Source: Bordetella sp. (lineage in GTDB: Bacteria > Pseudomonadota > Gammaproteobacteria > Burkholderiales > Burkholderiaceae_B). From it: a DNA stretch of 6,042 nt. Both the position numbers and the translations under genes were made by a program. The stretch is from positions 1 through 6,042 of the forward strand of contig DAIDKG010000436.1 in the NCBI GenBank assembly GCA_027450125.1, read 5' to 3'. Under the pieces are notes generated by a model. That model was given only the letters and a program-made list of their open reading frames with translations, did no database searches and had not been told where the DNA came from. Positions 1 through 6,042 of this stretch are shown here, in pieces (positions within the stretch are counted from its first letter, which is position 1; each line of letters starts with the position of its first letter).

Positions 1-2219
1 ATGGCATAGCGTTGGAAAACCACGCGGGCAGACCAGCAGCAATCGGACTTGTATTCGACGCCGAGCATGGCCTGCGGGAAGCGCGAATTGCCGCCGGAAG
101 CCTCCTGGCCCAAAGCATAGTCGATGCGGCCCACGCCGTACCAGTGCTTGGTGAAAGGCCATTGCACGCCCAGGCTGACCTGGTTCTGCGGCGTGGGCAG
201 ATATTGCTGGTTGATCAGCGACGAATTCTGGTAGCGGTAGGTCAGCGCAACCGTGGTCAGGCGCTGCGGCGACCAGCGCAGGCTGGTGTAGGCCTGCGAC
301 ACTTGATGGTCGTAGGTGTCGTACTGCACGCCCAGGGCCGTGCTCAGGGAGTCGGTCAGCGCGGCGCTGGCTCCGCCCAGCAGGTCGGAATGCTGATGCT
401 CGCGTGCCACCTCGCCCGGCAGCGTGACCATCTGGTCGACGAAATACTGCTGTATGCCTCCCGACAGCGACAGGCGCTCCAGGCCCGTGGCGTTGTCGAT
501 CCAGCGCGTGGTCAACGCGGCGGTGAGCTGATTGGCGTTATTGATGCGGTCCCATCCGCCGACATAGCGGTTTTCCTCGAAGGCCTGGTCGAAGCTGAAA
601 GGCGCGAGGTAGGTGTCGTAGACCGGCAGGTTGGACTGGTTGCGATAGGGGATGTACAGGTAGTAAAGGCGCGGCTCCAGCGTCTGCGTCGCCGACCGGC
701 CGAAGAGCGACGTGTCGCGGTCGAAGGTCATGCCGCTGTCGAGCGAAACGATGGGCACCGTGCGCGAGGCCGAGGTGCCGTAGGGAGCCGTGCTGCCCAG
801 TTGGTTGAAGTCGGTGTTGTACCAGTTGGTATTGCCATACTGGGTATAGTTCACGCCGATCTTGGGGGTGACGTACCAGCCCGGGTGGACGATGGGATAG
901 GACACCGAGGGATAGATCTCGAACCGGTTGCCGTCCGGCCCCAGGCGCTTGCCCAGTTCCAGCGGCCTGCTGAAATGGATGGCCGAGGCGTCCATGTTCA
1001 GGTCGAATCCGTTCCAGTCGTAGCGATGTCCGTTCAGCCGGGCGGCCAGTTCGTTGAACGGCGGCGCGACCGGCGCATCGGGATCCTGCAGCGTCTGGTA
1101 GTGCAGGGACTGGACCGATGTATCCCAGTACGTGTTGGCCCAGCCGGCCGTGACGGTCTGGGGCAGGTAGACGGTGGCGGCCGAGTTCAGGCCGATGGTG
1201 TTGCTGATGTCGCGGAAGTAGTTGTTGTCCGAGACCCGCTGTATGTCCCAGTTGGCGTAAAAGCCGCCGTCAAACTGCTGATAGTGCGTCCAGCGGTACA
1301 TCCAGCGGTCGCGGTCGGCCACCCGGTCGCGCGGCATGTAGTTGGCCTGCGCCAGGCCGGTGTAGCCGTTGCCGATATAGCGGCCCGTCGCGCCCAGCAT
1401 CATCCCGCGCTTGCTCATGATCTGCGGGTCCAGCGTCAGGTCGTAATTGGGCGCCAGATTGAGGTAATACGGCACCGTCACGCTGAAGCCGGTGCTGCTG
1501 GAGGTGCTGTAGGTGGGCGCGAGAAAGCCCGACTTGCGCTCGTTCTTGACCGGGAAGGTGAGGTAGGGCGACGCAAGGATGGGGACGCCCTTGAAGTAGA
1601 GCACGCCATCGTGCGCCACGCCTTCGTTTTCGTCCATGTCGACGTCCAGGCTGGCGGCCTTGATGTACCAGGACGGCGTGGCGCAGGAGCAGCTGCTGTA
1701 GCGCACCTGGGTCAGGCGAAATTCCGACTTGCTGAAAATGTCCGCATGCTGTGCCTGGGCGGTGCCGCCGGTGGCGCCGAGCCAGAAATCCGGCGAGTTG
1801 ATGGCGCCCTCGTAGTCGTCCAGGTTGATGTGGCCGGACGGGCCGGTGATCAGGGTGGCGTCGCGTTGCACGCGCAGATCGCCGTTGATGGTCACTTCGC
1901 CGGTTGCGCGATCGTAGTGGATGCGCTCGCCTTTGATCACGGCATCCGGGCGCCGTATCTGCGCATGGCCGGAAAGGGTGAATTGCGTGTCGGGATTGCC
2001 GTCGACCCGATCGGCCTGGATGAAGGTCGAAATGGCGTCGCCGGGCAGGCGAAGCTCGCGCAGGCGCGATGAACTGCGCATCTCGAGCGGCGGCTGCAGG
2101 CCGGGAACCTCGACCTGCGACGCCGAGCCGGAACCGGCAGCGGCATGAGACATGGAGGCGGCCTGGGCCTGCGCGGCTCCGGCCACGCCGACTGCGAGAA
2201 GAATCAACCACCGAACCAT
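1..2219 (-). CDS. lptD: LPS-assembly protein LptD (OstA/Imp), 3' end beyond window
   Basis: LptD is the outer-membrane beta-barrel that, with lipoprotein LptE, moves lipopolysaccharide from the periplasmic Lpt bridge to the cell surface. The minus-strand frame is open from the window edge, giving 739 complete codons. From ATG 2219 there is a classic signal peptide (MVRWLILLAVGVAGAAQAQA, cleavage after residue 20), then an LptA-like jellyroll domain (about 50-190), the SGFLAP segment near 230 that starts the barrel, and an aromatic-rich barrel with LEPRLYYLYIPYR and GGWDRINNANQ as in E. coli LptD. Cysteines occur only at 177, 179, 727 and 728. An in-frame ATG at 2270 would add 17 residues, but those codons lack the GC3 bias of the gene and lengthen the signal peptide, so 2219 is preferred. 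Neither start has a clear Shine-Dalgarno. About 55-60 C-terminal residues are probably missing, judged against E. coli. In related bacteria surA and pdxA follow. Confidence 0.95.
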   Translation of the reverse strand, partial: MVRWLILLAVGVAGAAQAQAASMSHAAAGSGSASQVEVPGLQPPLEMRSSSRLRELRLPGDAISTFIQADRVDGNPDTQFTLSGHAQIRRPDAVIKGERIHYDRATGEVTINGDLRVQRDATLITGPSGHINLDDYEGAINSPDFWLGATGGTAQAQHADIFSKSEFRLTQVRYSSCSCATPSWYIKAASLDVDMDENEGVAHDGVLYFKGVPILASPYLTFPVKNERKSGFLAPTYSTSSSTGFSVTVPYYLNLAPNYDLTLDPQIMSKRGMMLGATGRYIGNGYTGLAQANYMPRDRVADRDRWMYRWTHYQQFDGGFYANWDIQRVSDNNYFRDISNTIGLNSAATVYLPQTVTAGWANTYWDTSVQSLHYQTLQDPDAPVAPPFNELAARLNGHRYDWNGFDLNMDASAIHFSRPLELGKRLGPDGNRFEIYPSVSYPIVHPGWYVTPKIGVNYTQYGNTNWYNTDFNQLGSTAPYGTSASRTVPIVSLDSGMTFDRDTSLFGRSATQTLEPRLYYLYIPYRNQSNLPVYDTYLAPFSFDQAFEENRYVGGWDRINNANQLTAALTTRWIDNATGLERLSLSGGIQQYFVDQMVTLPGEVAREHQHSDLLGGASAALTDSLSTALGVQYDTYDHQVSQAYTSLRWSPQRLTTVALTYRYQNSSLINQQYLPTPQNQVSLGVQWPFTKHWYGVGRIDYALGQEASGGNSRFPQAMLGVEYKSDCCWSARVVFQRYA

Positions 2220-2300
2220 GCGCACGAGCACGAAAACCAACCCTGTTCGAAATGGACCTCGCTTGGACATCGAAACGGTGCCGGAGCGAAGCGACCCGGT

Positions 2301-2328
2301 ATTATAGAGAAGCCGGCCAAACGCCCAA
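2301..2328 (-). promoter_or_regulatory. Candidate sigma70-type promoter for lptD
   Basis: On the minus strand a perfect -10 hexamer TATAAT lies at 2306-2301. It is preceded after 16 bases by TTGGGC (2328-2323), a half match to the -35 consensus. Transcription would begin near 2294, giving a leader of about 75 bases to ATG 2219 or about 24 bases to ATG 2270. An AT-rich hexamer stands out in this GC-rich DNA and it sits upstream of lptD in the divergent region, which supports the call. I saw no clear sigma-E type (GAACTT / TCTGA) element, although lptD is sigma-E regulated in E. coli. Confidence 0.55.
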
Positions 2329-2404
2329 GCCCGAAGGCGTCTGGCGTGAAACCGCGGCCTGTCCGCCAGGCTCCCCCTTATCCGCTGACTTCGAGACAGT
2401 ACGC

Positions 2405-3445
2405 TTGAGCATCTCCCCCGACCCGCGCCAGGCCATGATGGAAACCTGGCTGCGCAGCCTGCCGCCCCAGATGGACCTGCGCCTGGATACGCTGCAACCG
2501 GCTTCCAGCGATGCGAGCTTCAGGCGCTATTTCCGCCTCCAGGCGGCCAATGGCACCGCCATCGTCATGGACGCGCCGCCGCCCCACGAGGACGTGCGCC
2601 CCTTCCTGCATGCCGGCGACCTGCTGCGCCAAGCCGGGCTCAACGTGCCGGCCGTGCTGGCGCAGGCCCCCGAGCAAGGGTTGCTGCTGCTGTCCGACCT
2701 GGGCAGCGAGACCTATTACCAGCGCATACAGGCCGGACTGGACGATGCGAGCCTGCAGACCTTGTACCGCGAAGCACTGGCCGCGCTGGTGCGAATGCAG
2801 CAGGCATCGACGGCCGGGCTGCCCGTCTACGACTCGGCGCGCCTGGCAGCCGAGCTGGAACTGTTTCCCGAATGGTATGTGCAGCGCCATCAAGGCGCCA
2901 CGCTGACCAACAGGCAGGCCGAGGACCTGCGCGGGATCTTCCGGCTGCTCTCTGAGAGTTGCGCCACGCGCACGCCCGTCTATGTGCACCGCGACTTCCA
3001 TTCGCCCAATCTGATGGTCTGCGACCAGGCGCGCTTCGGCCCCAACCCGGGCATTCTGGATTTCCAGGACGCCCTGGCCGGACCGCTCACGTATGACCTG
3101 GCCTCGCTGGTGACCGATGCCCGCACCACGTGGGAAGAGCCTCAGCAGCTGGACTGGGCCATACGCTACTGGGAAATGGCGCGCAGCGCCGGCCTGCCGG
3201 TGGAGCCGGACTTCGCCGAATTCCACCGCGCCTATGAGTGGATGAGCCTGCAGCGCAATCTTCGCATCCTGGGCGTGTTCGCCCGCCTGAACCATCGCGA
3301 CGGCAAATCGGGTTATCTGGCCCACATGCCGCGCGTGAACCGCTATGTGCGCCAGGTGGCCGGACGCTACGGTGCTTTCGCGCCGCTGCTGCGCCTTTTG
3401 GACCAGCTCGACCAGACCGAGCCCACGGTGGGGTACACCTTCTGA
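2405..3445 (+). CDS. amgK: N-acetylmuramate/N-acetylglucosamine anomeric kinase AmgK
   Basis: AmgK uses ATP to phosphorylate the anomeric hydroxyl of MurNAc (and GlcNAc) in the cytoplasm, giving MurNAc-1-phosphate for MurU in peptidoglycan recycling. The 346-residue product shows the aminoglycoside-phosphotransferase/choline-kinase fold: the family SSDASFRRYFR segment near the N-terminus, MDAPPP, a LLLSDLG hinge region, the catalytic loop HRDFHSPN (about 195-202, base D197) and the metal-binding ILDFQD (D219). The start is uncertain. TTG 2405 keeps a stretch (SPDPRQAMMETWL) that resembles the N-terminus of Pseudomonas AmgK as I recall it, with a weak GAG nine bases upstream. ATG 2435 or 2438 would drop 10-11 residues, and 2438 has AGG five bases upstream. 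The frame stays open upstream to 2069, but that part lies over lptD and its promoter. The stop TGA overlaps the murU start. Generic annotations would say phosphotransferase; the murU partner makes AmgK far more likely. Confidence 0.9.
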   Translation: MSISPDPRQAMMETWLRSLPPQMDLRLDTLQPASSDASFRRYFRLQAANGTAIVMDAPPPHEDVRPFLHAGDLLRQAGLNVPAVLAQAPEQGLLLLSDLGSETYYQRIQAGLDDASLQTLYREALAALVRMQQASTAGLPVYDSARLAAELELFPEWYVQRHQGATLTNRQAEDLRGIFRLLSESCATRTPVYVHRDFHSPNLMVCDQARFGPNPGILDFQDALAGPLTYDLASLVTDARTTWEEPQQLDWAIRYWEMARSAGLPVEPDFAEFHRAYEWMSLQRNLRILGVFARLNHRDGKSGYLAHMPRVNRYVRQVAGRYGAFAPLLRLLDQLDQTEPTVGYTF

Positions 3446-4152
3446 TGCGGGTGATGATCCTGGCGGCGGGCCGCGGCGAACGCATGCGGCCGCTTACCGA
3501 TCACACGCCCAAACCGCTGCTGGCCGTGGGCGGCAAGCCGCTGATCGTCTGGCACCTGGAACGGCTGGCGCAGGCAGGCCTGCGCGATGTGGTCGTCAAT
3601 CACGCCTGGCTGGGCGAGCACATCGAGCGGGCGCTGGGCGACGGCAGCCGCTGGGGCGTACGCATCCGCTATTCCGCGGAAGGGCAGGCGCTGGAAACCG
3701 CCGGGGGCATCGCGCAGGCGCTGCCCTTGCTGGGGCCGGCGCCTTTTCTGGTCATGAACGGCGATATCTGGTGCGACTGGAATCCGGCCCTGGCTCACGC
3801 CATACCGGACGAAATGGGCCGGGCGCAGGCCGATGCCTGGCTCCTGCTGACCGACAATCCGCCACAGCACCCGCAAGGCGATTTCGCCCTGCAGCCCGAC
3901 GGCCGCGCGGCCGTCGGCGGCCAGGAGAGGCTGACGTTTACCGGCATAGGCATCTATCGGCCCGAGCTCTTCGCAGGCCTCGCGGCTGGCGAGCCCGCCG
4001 CGCTGGCGCCGCTGCTGCGCCTGTCCATGGCGCGCGGCGCCGTACGCGCGAGCCGCCATGCCGGCCGCTGGGTCGACGTAGGCACGCCGCAACGCCTGCA
4101 TGCGCTCGATACCGAACTGGGAGCCGGCACCGATCCCGCATCCGGCGCCTGA
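3445..4152 (+). CDS. murU: N-acetylmuramate-1-phosphate uridylyltransferase MurU
   Basis: MurU transfers UMP from UTP to MurNAc-1-phosphate, giving UDP-MurNAc and pyrophosphate. This is the last step of the salvage route that bypasses MurA and MurB. The 235-residue product is a single sugar-nucleotidyltransferase (Rossmann-like) domain. It has the nucleotide-binding loop LAAGRGERMRPLT (6-18), TPKPLL (21-26), NHAWLG (52-57), LETAGGI (83-89), the metal-site NGD with D107, and WVDVGT with D211, which closely follow Pseudomonas MurU. Its length is close to that family's roughly 225 residues. ATG 3445 shares its A with the amgK stop (TGATG), so translation is probably coupled. There is no well-placed Shine-Dalgarno of its own. 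The nearby ATG 3454 would cut the conserved N-terminal strand. A related GDP-mannose or glucose-1-phosphate enzyme is the general alternative, made unlikely by NHAWLG and the amgK partner. Confidence 0.92.
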   Translation: MRVMILAAGRGERMRPLTDHTPKPLLAVGGKPLIVWHLERLAQAGLRDVVVNHAWLGEHIERALGDGSRWGVRIRYSAEGQALETAGGIAQALPLLGPAPFLVMNGDIWCDWNPALAHAIPDEMGRAQADAWLLLTDNPPQHPQGDFALQPDGRAAVGGQERLTFTGIGIYRPELFAGLAAGEPAALAPLLRLSMARGAVRASRHAGRWVDVGTPQRLHALDTELGAGTDPASGA

Positions 4153-4217
4153 TCCGGAACGAAGCGCCGCAGTAGTATGCTTTGCATTCTTTACCTCCTG
4201 CACCAAACCAAAGGCAT

Positions 4218-4223
4218 AGGAAG
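4218..4223 (+). promoter_or_regulatory. Ribosome binding site for the 4230 gene
   Basis: AGGAAG lies six bases before ATG 4230. It is the clearest Shine-Dalgarno in the window and decides this start over the in-frame ATG at 4236. A weak -10-like TAGTAT at 4173-4178 has no good -35 partner, so it is unclear whether the gene has its own promoter or is read through from murU. Confidence 0.65.
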
Positions 4224-4229
4224 TCTTAA

Positions 4230-4874
4230 ATGGGTATGTTCGGACAATCGGGACGCCCGGTTTTCAAACCGTCTGTCTACCAGCCTGGCAGGCACAACCG
4301 GCGACTGCCGCGCGGCCTGGGCCTGCTGCTGATCGGCATCGCGCTGGGCGCCGGCGGCGTGCTGTTCCTGCAAACCAACTACGGGCCGCCTCGGCTGTCC
4401 ACCGAGCAGTCTGAACAGGTGCGCAGCGAATTGAACGCCGCCACGCTGGAACGCCAGCGCCTGCAGACCCAGATCGACGATCTGCAACGCCAGCTCCAGG
4501 CCAGCCGTGCGGCCCAGACTGCCGCCCCGGCCGAACCCGCGGCCCAGCCCGCCCCGGCGGCCGACACCGCGGCAGCGGCATCCGAGGCTGCTGCGGCACC
4601 AGCCGCGCCGAATCCGCCGGCCGCGGCGCCCGAAGCCGCGCCCGCGCCCGCCGCCGCGGTACCCGCCGCACCCTCCTCACCCGCCGCACCCACGCCCTCT
4701 GCTGCCGAGCCGGCACAGGCTCCGAGCGCGGCGACGGCGCCCAGGACTTACGGGCAACCTCCCGCCCCCGAAGCGCCCAAGCCGGCGACACGCCGGCCCG
4801 TGCACCACGACTACCCGGAACCGCATTCCGAACTGCGCATGACCATCATCCCGATGACGCCGCAGTCCAAGTAA
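4230..4874 (+). CDS. Membrane-anchored coiled-coil protein with Ala/Pro-rich tail, function unknown
   Basis: I do not recognise a named family. The 214-residue product has a short cytoplasmic N-terminus ending in a basic patch (RHNRRLPR, 21-28), one hydrophobic helix (about 29-48), then a heptad-like segment rich in Glu, Gln, Arg and Leu (about 56-92) that should form a coiled coil. A long Ala/Pro-dominated stretch (about 94-190) follows, then a short mixed C-terminus with HHDYPEPHSELRMTIIP. The positive-inside rule predicts N-in topology with the rest in the periplasm. This layout resembles spacer proteins such as TonB or TolA in plan only; no TonB or TolA C-terminal domain is present. There is no lipobox and no cysteine. 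It lies 77 bases behind murU on the same strand, so co-transcription is possible but unproven. Its codon bias matches its neighbours, and the good ribosome site supports a real gene. Sequence outside the helix and coil is probably fast-evolving. Confidence 0.8.
   Translation: MGMFGQSGRPVFKPSVYQPGRHNRRLPRGLGLLLIGIALGAGGVLFLQTNYGPPRLSTEQSEQVRSELNAATLERQRLQTQIDDLQRQLQASRAAQTAAPAEPAAQPAPAADTAAAASEAAAAPAAPNPPAAAPEAAPAPAAAVPAAPSSPAAPTPSAAEPAQAPSAATAPRTYGQPPAPEAPKPATRRPVHHDYPEPHSELRMTIIPMTPQSK
4661..4691 (+). repeat. 13-bp tandem-like direct repeat in the Ala/Pro-coding tract
   Basis: ACCCGCCGCACCC occurs at 4661-4673 and again at 4679-4691, an 18-bp period (six codons), encoding two PAAP units within VPAAPSSPAAPTP. 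Such in-frame repeats can expand or contract by slippage without breaking the frame. Chance similarity within a GC-rich Ala/Pro tract is also possible. Confidence 0.6.
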
Positions 4875-4908
4875 AGGCGTTCTTCCCCGTAGCGCCGCCT
4901 CGATGCGC

Positions 4909-4936
4909 CGCCGGCCTGCGTCGAGGGCGGCCGGCG
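4909..4936. terminator. GC-rich stem-loop between convergent genes, possible terminator
   Basis: CGCCGGCC (4909-4916) pairs perfectly with GGCCGGCG (4929-4936) around a 12-base loop. It sits in the 84-base gap between the ends of the 4230 gene and the convergent clcB gene, where a bidirectional terminator is expected. No T-run follows on either strand, so it is not a canonical intrinsic terminator. It may instead protect 3' ends or assist Rho-dependent termination. Confidence 0.35.
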
Positions 4937-4958
4937 CCAAGCGGCAACGCGGGGACTG

Positions 4959-6042
4959 TCAGCGGCTGGCGCCGCTCCGCGCGCCGCGATTGTCGGCCAG
5001 CGAATGGGCGTACATGGATTTGCCGCCCAGGGCGTGGGCCACCGCGTAGCCCATGACGCAGGCCACCATGAGCGGCAGCATGGCCTGATAGCTGAGCGTC
5101 ATCTCGAAAATCATCAGGATGGACATGAGCGGCGCATGCGTGGCCGCGGACAGCAAGGCGCCCATGCCGACCGCGGCATAGCTGCTGACCGAGACCTGCG
5201 GCAAGATGCCGTGCAGCGTGGAGCCGTAAAGATGGCCCAGCGCCGCGCCCATGAACAAGGTGGGCGTGAATATGCCGCCCACGGCGCCCGAGCCCGAACT
5301 GGCCGAGGTCGCAATCAATTTCATCAGGAGCACCACCGCCACGGTCTGCCAGGCCCAGGGCTGGTGCAGGAGGGAATTGACTACGCTGTAGCCGTTGCCC
5401 CATACCTGGGGCCAGCCCACCGAAATCACGCCCACCACCAGGCCGCCCGCGGCCAGACGCAGCCAGAGCGGACCTATCCATTGCGAGAACAGGCGCTTGG
5501 ATCCGTTGAGCATCTTCAGGTACCAGGGCGCCAGGACACCTGCCAGCACGCCCAGGCCGAGGTAGGTGAATACCTCCCAGGGAGACGTGAAATTGAAGGT
5601 CGGCATGTGATAGACGGCGTCGTAATGCAGCAACTGGCGCGTGACCATGTTGGCGGCCACCGAAGCCACCACCAGAGGCACCAATATGGCCGACGACACC
5701 GAGCCGTAGATGATCTCCGAAACGAACAGGGCGCCGGCGATGGGCGCGTTGTAGACCGCGGTAAGGCCGGCCGTGGCGCCGCAGGCCACCAGCAGGCGCA
5801 GGCGCTCGGGCGGCCAGACCAGCCAGCGGCCACAGACCGAGGCCAGCATGGCCGCGATCTGCACCATGGGGCCTTCGCGGCCTATGGACGACCCGGTAGT
5901 GATGGAGAAGAATGCCGCCAGGCTGCGCGCCATGGTCTGGCGCAGGCCGATGAGGCCGCGCCCCAGCGAAATCGCCTCCATGTAATCGCTCGCGCCCTGC
6001 GGCGGCAGCTTGCTGCGCGCCCATTGCAGGATCAACCCCGCC
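4959..6042 (-). CDS. clcB: ClcB-type CLC chloride channel/transporter, 5' end beyond window
   Basis: This is a CLC-family inner-membrane anion transporter. In E. coli the paralogues ClcA and ClcB are linked to extreme acid resistance. The minus-strand frame is open to the window edge, so roughly the first 65-70 residues (compared with the 418-residue E. coli ClcB) lie outside; TTG at 6035 is an internal codon, not the start. Numbering from that codon: SDYMEAI (16-22), GREGPM with gating glutamate E54, APIAGALFVSE (97-107), VWGNGYS (211-217), ASSGSGAVGGIFTP (245-258) and THAPLMSILMIFEMT near the C-terminus. All match ClcB more closely than ClcA. There is no C-terminal CBS domain. Where ClcA has GSGIP this protein has ASDYM, and the position of the ClcA internal proton glutamate (E203) is isoleucine. 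The gene converges on the 4230 gene and seems functionally unrelated to it. Confidence 0.93.
   Translation of the reverse strand, partial: AGLILQWARSKLPPQGASDYMEAISLGRGLIGLRQTMARSLAAFFSITTGSSIGREGPMVQIAAMLASVCGRWLVWPPERLRLLVACGATAGLTAVYNAPIAGALFVSEIIYGSVSSAILVPLVVASVAANMVTRQLLHYDAVYHMPTFNFTSPWEVFTYLGLGVLAGVLAPWYLKMLNGSKRLFSQWIGPLWLRLAAGGLVVGVISVGWPQVWGNGYSVVNSLLHQPWAWQTVAVVLLMKLIATSASSGSGAVGGIFTPTLFMGAALGHLYGSTLHGILPQVSVSSYAAVGMGALLSAATHAPLMSILMIFEMTLSYQAMLPLMVACVMGYAVAHALGGKSMYAHSLADNRGARSGASR

Noticed and set aside
12..2072. A 686-codon open frame on the plus strand, the longest in the window.
   Set aside because: It lies codon-for-codon opposite lptD. In this register an antisense stop needs a TTA, CTA or TCA sense codon, all rare in this GC-rich gene, so a long shadow is expected. 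Its translation is low-complexity and rich in Arg, Ala, Gly and Val, and the minus-strand frame is unmistakably LptD.
1270..2211. A 313-codon minus-strand open frame within lptD.
   Set aside because: It is a different frame from LptD with an Arg/His/Pro-rich composition typical of a shifted reading of GC-biased coding DNA. The LptD frame explains the region.
2321..2340. Inverted repeat ACGCC-10 bases-GGCGT overlapping the proposed lptD -35 element.
   Set aside because: Five-base arms in GC-rich DNA are expected by chance, and there is no second copy to suggest an operator.
2069..2404. The amgK frame is open upstream as far as an ATG at 2069.
   Set aside because: The extra residues overlap the lptD signal-peptide region and its promoter, are Arg/Pro-rich and do not resemble any AmgK N-terminus I know.
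2378..3325. A 315-codon minus-strand frame opposite amgK.
   Set aside because: It is the shadow of amgK; the plus strand carries clear kinase motifs and the minus translation has none.
4144..4168. GGCGC...GCGCC inverted repeat at the end of murU as a terminator.
   Set aside because: It has only five paired bases with a 15-base loop, partly inside the coding region and without a T-run. Read-through to the next gene remains possible.
4961..4976. AGCGGC-TGGC-GCCGCT hairpin at the clcB 3' end.
   Set aside because: It lies within the last codons of clcB and has no T-run, so it is most likely a by-product of GC-rich coding sequence.
4846..6024. A 392-codon minus-strand frame overlapping clcB and the preceding gap.
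   Set aside because: It is a shifted frame of the CLC gene. Its Gly/Arg/His-rich translation has no motifs, whereas the neighbouring frame has GREGP and GGIFTP.

Overview
The window reads as ordinary core chromosome of a high-GC beta-proteobacterium. Strong GC bias at third codon positions, the family resemblances and the gene order point to Alcaligenaceae, most likely Bordetella or a close relative such as Achromobacter. The species cannot be fixed from sequence alone. No phage, transposon, CRISPR, tRNA or rRNA signature is visible.

Layout: positions 1-2219 (minus strand) carry most of lptD, the outer-membrane LPS translocon, cut at its 3' end by the window edge. A short divergent intergenic region (about 2220-2404) holds a good sigma70-type promoter for lptD. 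On the plus strand, amgK (2405-3445) and murU (3445-4152) overlap by one base and encode the MurNAc kinase and uridylyltransferase of the cell-wall recycling salvage route. After a 77-base gap comes an unrecognised 214-residue protein (4230-4874) with one membrane helix, a coiled coil and a long Ala/Pro-rich tail. A GC-rich stem-loop separates it from a convergent, 5'-truncated ClcB-type CLC chloride transporter (4959 to the window end, minus strand).

Three of the four assignable functions concern the envelope. LptD inserts LPS into the outer membrane. AmgK and MurU return recovered MurNAc to UDP-MurNAc without the de novo MurA/MurB steps, a route associated with intrinsic fosfomycin tolerance. 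The same lptD / amgK-murU neighbourhood is known from Pseudomonas. ClcB is an inner-membrane anion transporter with no evident link to the others.

I found no convincing new system. The points most worth a second look are the cysteine pattern of this LptD (CxC plus CC, no early N-terminal cysteine), the unassigned coiled-coil/Ala-Pro membrane protein behind murU, and the altered selectivity and proton-pathway motifs of the ClcB-type protein.
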